This document shows, piece by piece, positions 7,169 through 9,831 of a DNA stretch of 9,831 bases (its first letter is position 1; each line of letters opens with the position of its first letter). The position numbers were made by a program, and so were the translations under genes. Source of the stretch: an uncultured Planctomycetaceae bacterium (GTDB taxonomy: Bacteria > Planctomycetota > Planctomycetia > Pirellulales > Thermoguttaceae); contig CAMZHY010000098.1 in NCBI GenBank assembly GCA_947307005.1, positions 1 to 9,831 on the forward strand, written 5' to 3'. The notes beneath the pieces were generated by a model. That model was not told where the DNA came from and did no database searches. It worked only from the letters and a program-made list of their open reading frames with translations.

Positions 7169-8848
7169 CTATTTTTCCACAGATGAACTATAAAGCGATT
7201 GCATAAATTCCACATACTCGCTATCCAACTCTTCAAACGATTTCCCGACGGCTTTTTCAAGGGAATCACGTGAATCTATTCCCTGATAGACGTTGTAGAG
7301 ATATGACACAAAAGAGTCGCGATAGACGCCGTTGTCATAATGCATAAAAAAATAAGCAAGACCGGCCGCTTCTGAATAAAGAGTTGCAATATCGCGTCTG
7401 TTTTGAAACTCGTCGCGCGAGAGACCGGCATATTGACGCAATGGAACGTAATCCTTGTCAACAAAGAGGCTTTCCATCGCGCACTGAATTCGAAAAACGT
7501 TTTTTCCTCCTCCCAATGTCGCGGCAGATTTCGAAGGGTTTAGTTTGAATGTTTCAGCATAAACAGCAATTCCCTCAATTACCCAAAAATTGGCCGCTCG
7601 GGCGCGAGATTGAAAGTCAACCTTAAATCGATCTTGAGTTGACGTGCTACATTCCTCGAATAGTTGATGGGTGGTTTCGTGAAAGAGAAGCGGAAGCAAA
7701 TCAAACTCATCTTTATCGTTGGGTTCGTAGACAAATGTGCAACGCAAGCTGGGGAAGTATCCGCCAACACTGAGCGAAACGTTGGAATCGTGTTTCTTTA
7801 ATTCACGAAGATATTCATCGCGATTTCTATAAATAATGATTTTATGGCGTTTTGTAATAATTTCCGTATCTGTGTAGAGACGTGAGTTCCACTGTGCTTC
7901 AGAAGCAATCACTCGGAAAAAGAGACGACTCCATGCTTGGTAATACGCCTCGAGTAAACGACCGATTTCAACTCCTCTCTCGAGTGAAACCCTGGAGAGA
8001 ATTGAAAAATGTTCTGTGTCAATTCGCCAGCCAGACGCGCTAGCAAGAATCTTTTCCTTCTCTTCCTGAGCGGAAATCCATTGACGTTTATAAAACCGCT
8101 CTCCTTTTCTATATCGTTCAACGTTATCGACGGGTAACCAACCAAAATCAGGGGTTTCTACAAGTCCTTTTTCTTGCTGACGGAGTTCCCATTTGCTTCT
8201 CCAAACACCGTCTTGAAGCGTATAGTTAAAAAATTTACGCGCCTTTTCATGATCGGGATTGACAAAAAGAGTAGTCAAAGCGCAAGCAACGACGTCATAG
8301 CCACGTTTCTCTTCCCCAAAACGTTCTGCAAAAGTAAAGATTTCGTTCGAATACTGATCGCGAAGTCGATTTAAGGCGGAAAACCAAAAACGTTGATTTT
8401 TACTCGCATCATCAGGCAAAGTCTTAGGAGTTTTTTGAGCAGGTAGAAGAGGAACCGTAAATACCTCTGAATTAGTAGAATAGATCAATGAACGCGTTAT
8501 CCTGGCTTCTAGGGGCATTTCGAGCTCATCGCATTTTTTCGCGAGTTCTTCAAGCTTTGTCTGATACTCGTCAAAAACGATTTTAACGTCGCGTTTTTCC
8601 AAACCTTGCTTCTTTCGGACCTCGCGTTTGTCGGAATTAGCGGCGGCGGATAGTTCGGTTGAGGAGCCAACGTCAGTCGTTTCCTTAAGATGAAGCGGTT
8701 CTTCATGAAGCGAAACTTCCCCTAGATTTTGGGCGAAAACAAATGACCAACAGTTCCCGGACGTTGTCAATGTCGCAACAAATCCCAGTAAAAAGAAAAC
8801 GTTGATCTTGATCGACAACATCAACAATTCTAGAGCTTTAAGGTTCAT
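7169..8848 (-). CDS. Exported DUF1570-like zinc metallopeptidase
   Basis: This 559-residue protein is probably exported: a hydrophobic segment (VFFLLGFVATLTTSG, 17-31) precedes a plausible cleavage site near FVFAQ (36-40). Translation may start at ATG 8848 or at ATG 8821, nine codons later; neither has a Shine-Dalgarno sequence, but a promoter about 20 bases upstream fits both. Residues 45-110 are a charged linker rich in Glu and Lys. The C-terminal domain carries the zinc signature HETTH (390-394) in LLPLLFHETTHQLFEE, then WVIEGIAVYAE (422-432) with E425 as the likely third zinc ligand. AGLAYFFMHYDNGVYRDSFVSYL (495-517) is typical of DUF1570 proteins, abundant in planctomycetes. The gluzincin-like layout suggests an active peptidase, but substrates of this group are unknown to me. 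Stop codon and frame are intact. Confidence 0.8.
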   Translation of the reverse strand: MNLKALELLMLSIKINVFFLLGFVATLTTSGNCWSFVFAQNLGEVSLHEEPLHLKETTDVGSSTELSAAANSDKREVRKKQGLEKRDVKIVFDEYQTKLEELAKKCDELEMPLEARITRSLIYSTNSEVFTVPLLPAQKTPKTLPDDASKNQRFWFSALNRLRDQYSNEIFTFAERFGEEKRGYDVVACALTTLFVNPDHEKARKFFNYTLQDGVWRSKWELRQQEKGLVETPDFGWLPVDNVERYRKGERFYKRQWISAQEEKEKILASASGWRIDTEHFSILSRVSLERGVEIGRLLEAYYQAWSRLFFRVIASEAQWNSRLYTDTEIITKRHKIIIYRNRDEYLRELKKHDSNVSLSVGGYFPSLRCTFVYEPNDKDEFDLLPLLFHETTHQLFEECSTSTQDRFKVDFQSRARAANFWVIEGIAVYAETFKLNPSKSAATLGGGKNVFRIQCAMESLFVDKDYVPLRQYAGLSRDEFQNRRDIATLYSEAAGLAYFFMHYDNGVYRDSFVSYLYNVYQGIDSRDSLEKAVGKSFEELDSEYVEFMQSLYSSSVEK

Positions 8849-8876
8849 TTTTTATTTCTATTGAAAACTTAGGGCG

Positions 8877-8905
8877 ATTCTATGAAGAACTCGCCCCAAA
8901 TTCAA
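8877..8905 (-). promoter_or_regulatory. Promoter-like element before the metallopeptidase gene
   Basis: On the - strand TTGAAT (8905-8900) and TAGAAT (8882-8877) are separated by 17 bases, matching the sigma70 consensus at 4 of 6 and 5 of 6 positions. Transcription would begin near 8870, giving a short A-rich leader of about 20 bases before ATG 8848. It implies that the metallopeptidase gene can be expressed apart from the gene upstream of it. Confidence 0.45.
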
Positions 8906-8962
8906 TCCCTCAAGATTATTGCCGCCTAAACACTCCCCAGATGAATTCGATGTGTCAGACGA

Positions 8963-9831
8963 CTATTGGAGTTTAATCACCTTATAAGAAAAAACTTTAG
9001 CAGCGTCAAGCGCGACGCTTAGCGAGTTGTTTTCCGCCGAAGCCTTTTCTCTTGCAATTTCCTTCCCTTCGGAGTCAAGTGAAACGATTTCGAATTCGCC
9101 TCTTGTAAAGAAAGGCGTTGTTAAAGAGACAGAGAAGGGGGGTTCGTCGGGAAGAGGCGTAAGGATAACGGAAAGTTCAGAATCTTTTTCTAAACGAAAC
9201 GCTCCGATCGTGTCGCAGACGCCAAAGGACGTAGGCTTACAGTTTGGAATGAGACGTTCGTCAGCGCCCATAAGCGGCGCAGGTTGTTCAAAAGACAACT
9301 CGCGGCTTGCGCCTTGCCCTTTAACTACAACGCCGCCAAGTCTACACCGCGAATCTTTTGTATTTGACCCAAGAAGAGAAAGCCTGAGTCCAGAGCCAGG
9401 ATCATACAAACCGCATAAAAGATTATAAAAACCCGGGGAAAGGTCATCGGGAACGATAATTGTCGTCGTTTCGCCAAAAAGAGCGGTCTCGCATCCGTTC
9501 CATTCATTACTCGGTTTAGACGGAGAGGAAAGAGGAAGAACGTAAAGTTCCGGTTTATCGTTCCACCAAGTTTGAGGTCGTTCAAGATGGAGAAATGCAG
9601 TGTACGGCTTGACGGTAGGTTCATAGGCGTTCCAAGTCAACCTTCCAACGATTCTCTTGGAGTCAACGATTTTTACATCTTCAAACGACGGACGAATCGG
9701 AACAACTTCATTGGCAATAGTCTGTCGTCCATTTACATAGTAACTGTTGTCAACGTCAACGCGTAGTTCCACGACTTGATCGTTGATTTTAACGACGCCG
9801 CCATAAGCTTTATCGTTTACGCTCCAAAATC
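8963..9831 (-). CDS. Unidentified beta-sandwich protein, 5' end cut by the window edge
   Basis: The frame is open from the right edge (base 9831) to a TAG at 8963-8965, giving 288 residues of C-terminal sequence. A GTG at 9772 could act as a start, but the frame continues upstream through it, so the gene very likely begins outside the window. I cannot name the family. The visible part is almost all beta-strand and hydrophilic, with no membrane segment. One stretch, counted from the GTG, resembles beta-domains at the end of large membrane or secreted proteins: TTIIVPDDLSPGFYNLLCGLYDPGSGLRLSLLG (about 107-139, given here only as its landmarks VPDDLSPGFYNLL and GLYDPGSGLRL). It has the pattern 'prolyl ... 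PGxYxLxxGLYDPxxGxRL'. A second sandwich may follow after about 185. In planctomycetes such domains end glycan-related or surface proteins; this is a guess. No catalytic motif is visible. Confidence 0.6.
   Translation of the reverse strand, partial: FWSVNDKAYGGVVKINDQVVELRVDVDNSYYVNGRQTIANEVVPIRPSFEDVKIVDSKRIVGRLTWNAYEPTVKPYTAFLHLERPQTWWNDKPELYVLPLSSPSKPSNEWNGCETALFGETTTIIVPDDLSPGFYNLLCGLYDPGSGLRLSLLGSNTKDSRCRLGGVVVKGQGASRELSFEQPAPLMGADERLIPNCKPTSFGVCDTIGAFRLEKDSELSVILTPLPDEPPFSVSLTTPFFTRGEFEIVSLDSEGKEIAREKASAENNSLSVALDAAKVFSYKVIKLQ

Noticed and set aside
7145..7190. Two copies of CCACAG about 15 bases apart after the metallopeptidase stop codon
   Set aside because: A six-base direct repeat is too short to mean anything, and it forms no hairpin.
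9027..9428. 133-residue + strand frame opposite the beta-sandwich gene
   Set aside because: The composition is Ser/Pro/Arg-rich, as expected from reading a gene backwards, and there is no ribosome binding site or recognisable domain.

Overview
The window looks like chromosomal DNA from a bacterium with mid-range GC content, most likely a planctomycete. This is an inference from gene content: a secreted DUF1570-type metallopeptidase, a BON-domain protein with a long low-complexity N-terminus, and a secreted sialate O-acetylesterase-like SGNH hydrolase, together with mostly weak Shine-Dalgarno sequences. There is no rRNA, tRNA or other phylogenetic marker, so the assignment stays tentative.

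Layout. Bases 1-3157 (+ strand) hold the 3' part of a BON-domain protein gene, then cysW and cysA, the second permease and the ATPase of a sulfate/thiosulfate ABC importer. A strong symmetrical terminator hairpin (3170-3211) separates these from a convergent - strand pair. That pair is a 140-residue protein of unknown function (4826-5248), preceded by a good sigma70-type promoter overlapping a perfect palindrome, followed by a signal-peptide-bearing sialate O-acetylesterase (3263-4744). Bases 5345-5480 hold nothing recognisable. Bases about 5480-6337 (+ strand) hold the wreck of a P1B-type (copper/heavy-metal) transport ATPase gene, with frameshifts, internal stops and both ends missing. The rest is on the - strand: a Dpm1-like GT2 glycosyltransferase (6353-7078), the DUF1570-like metallopeptidase (7169-8848) with its own promoter-like element, and the 3' part of an unidentified beta-sandwich protein (8963 to the right edge).

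How the genes work together. CysW and CysA are clear partners, but their obligate second permease (CysT) and binding protein are not in the window. The other genes are typical planctomycete housekeeping or cell-envelope genes without an obvious shared pathway. I found no CRISPR array, insertion sequence, phage gene, RNA gene or defence cassette, and no convincing new multi-gene system. The items most worth a second look are the decayed metal ATPase, the palindrome/promoter in front of the unknown 140-residue gene, and the cysW-cysA pair lacking cysT.
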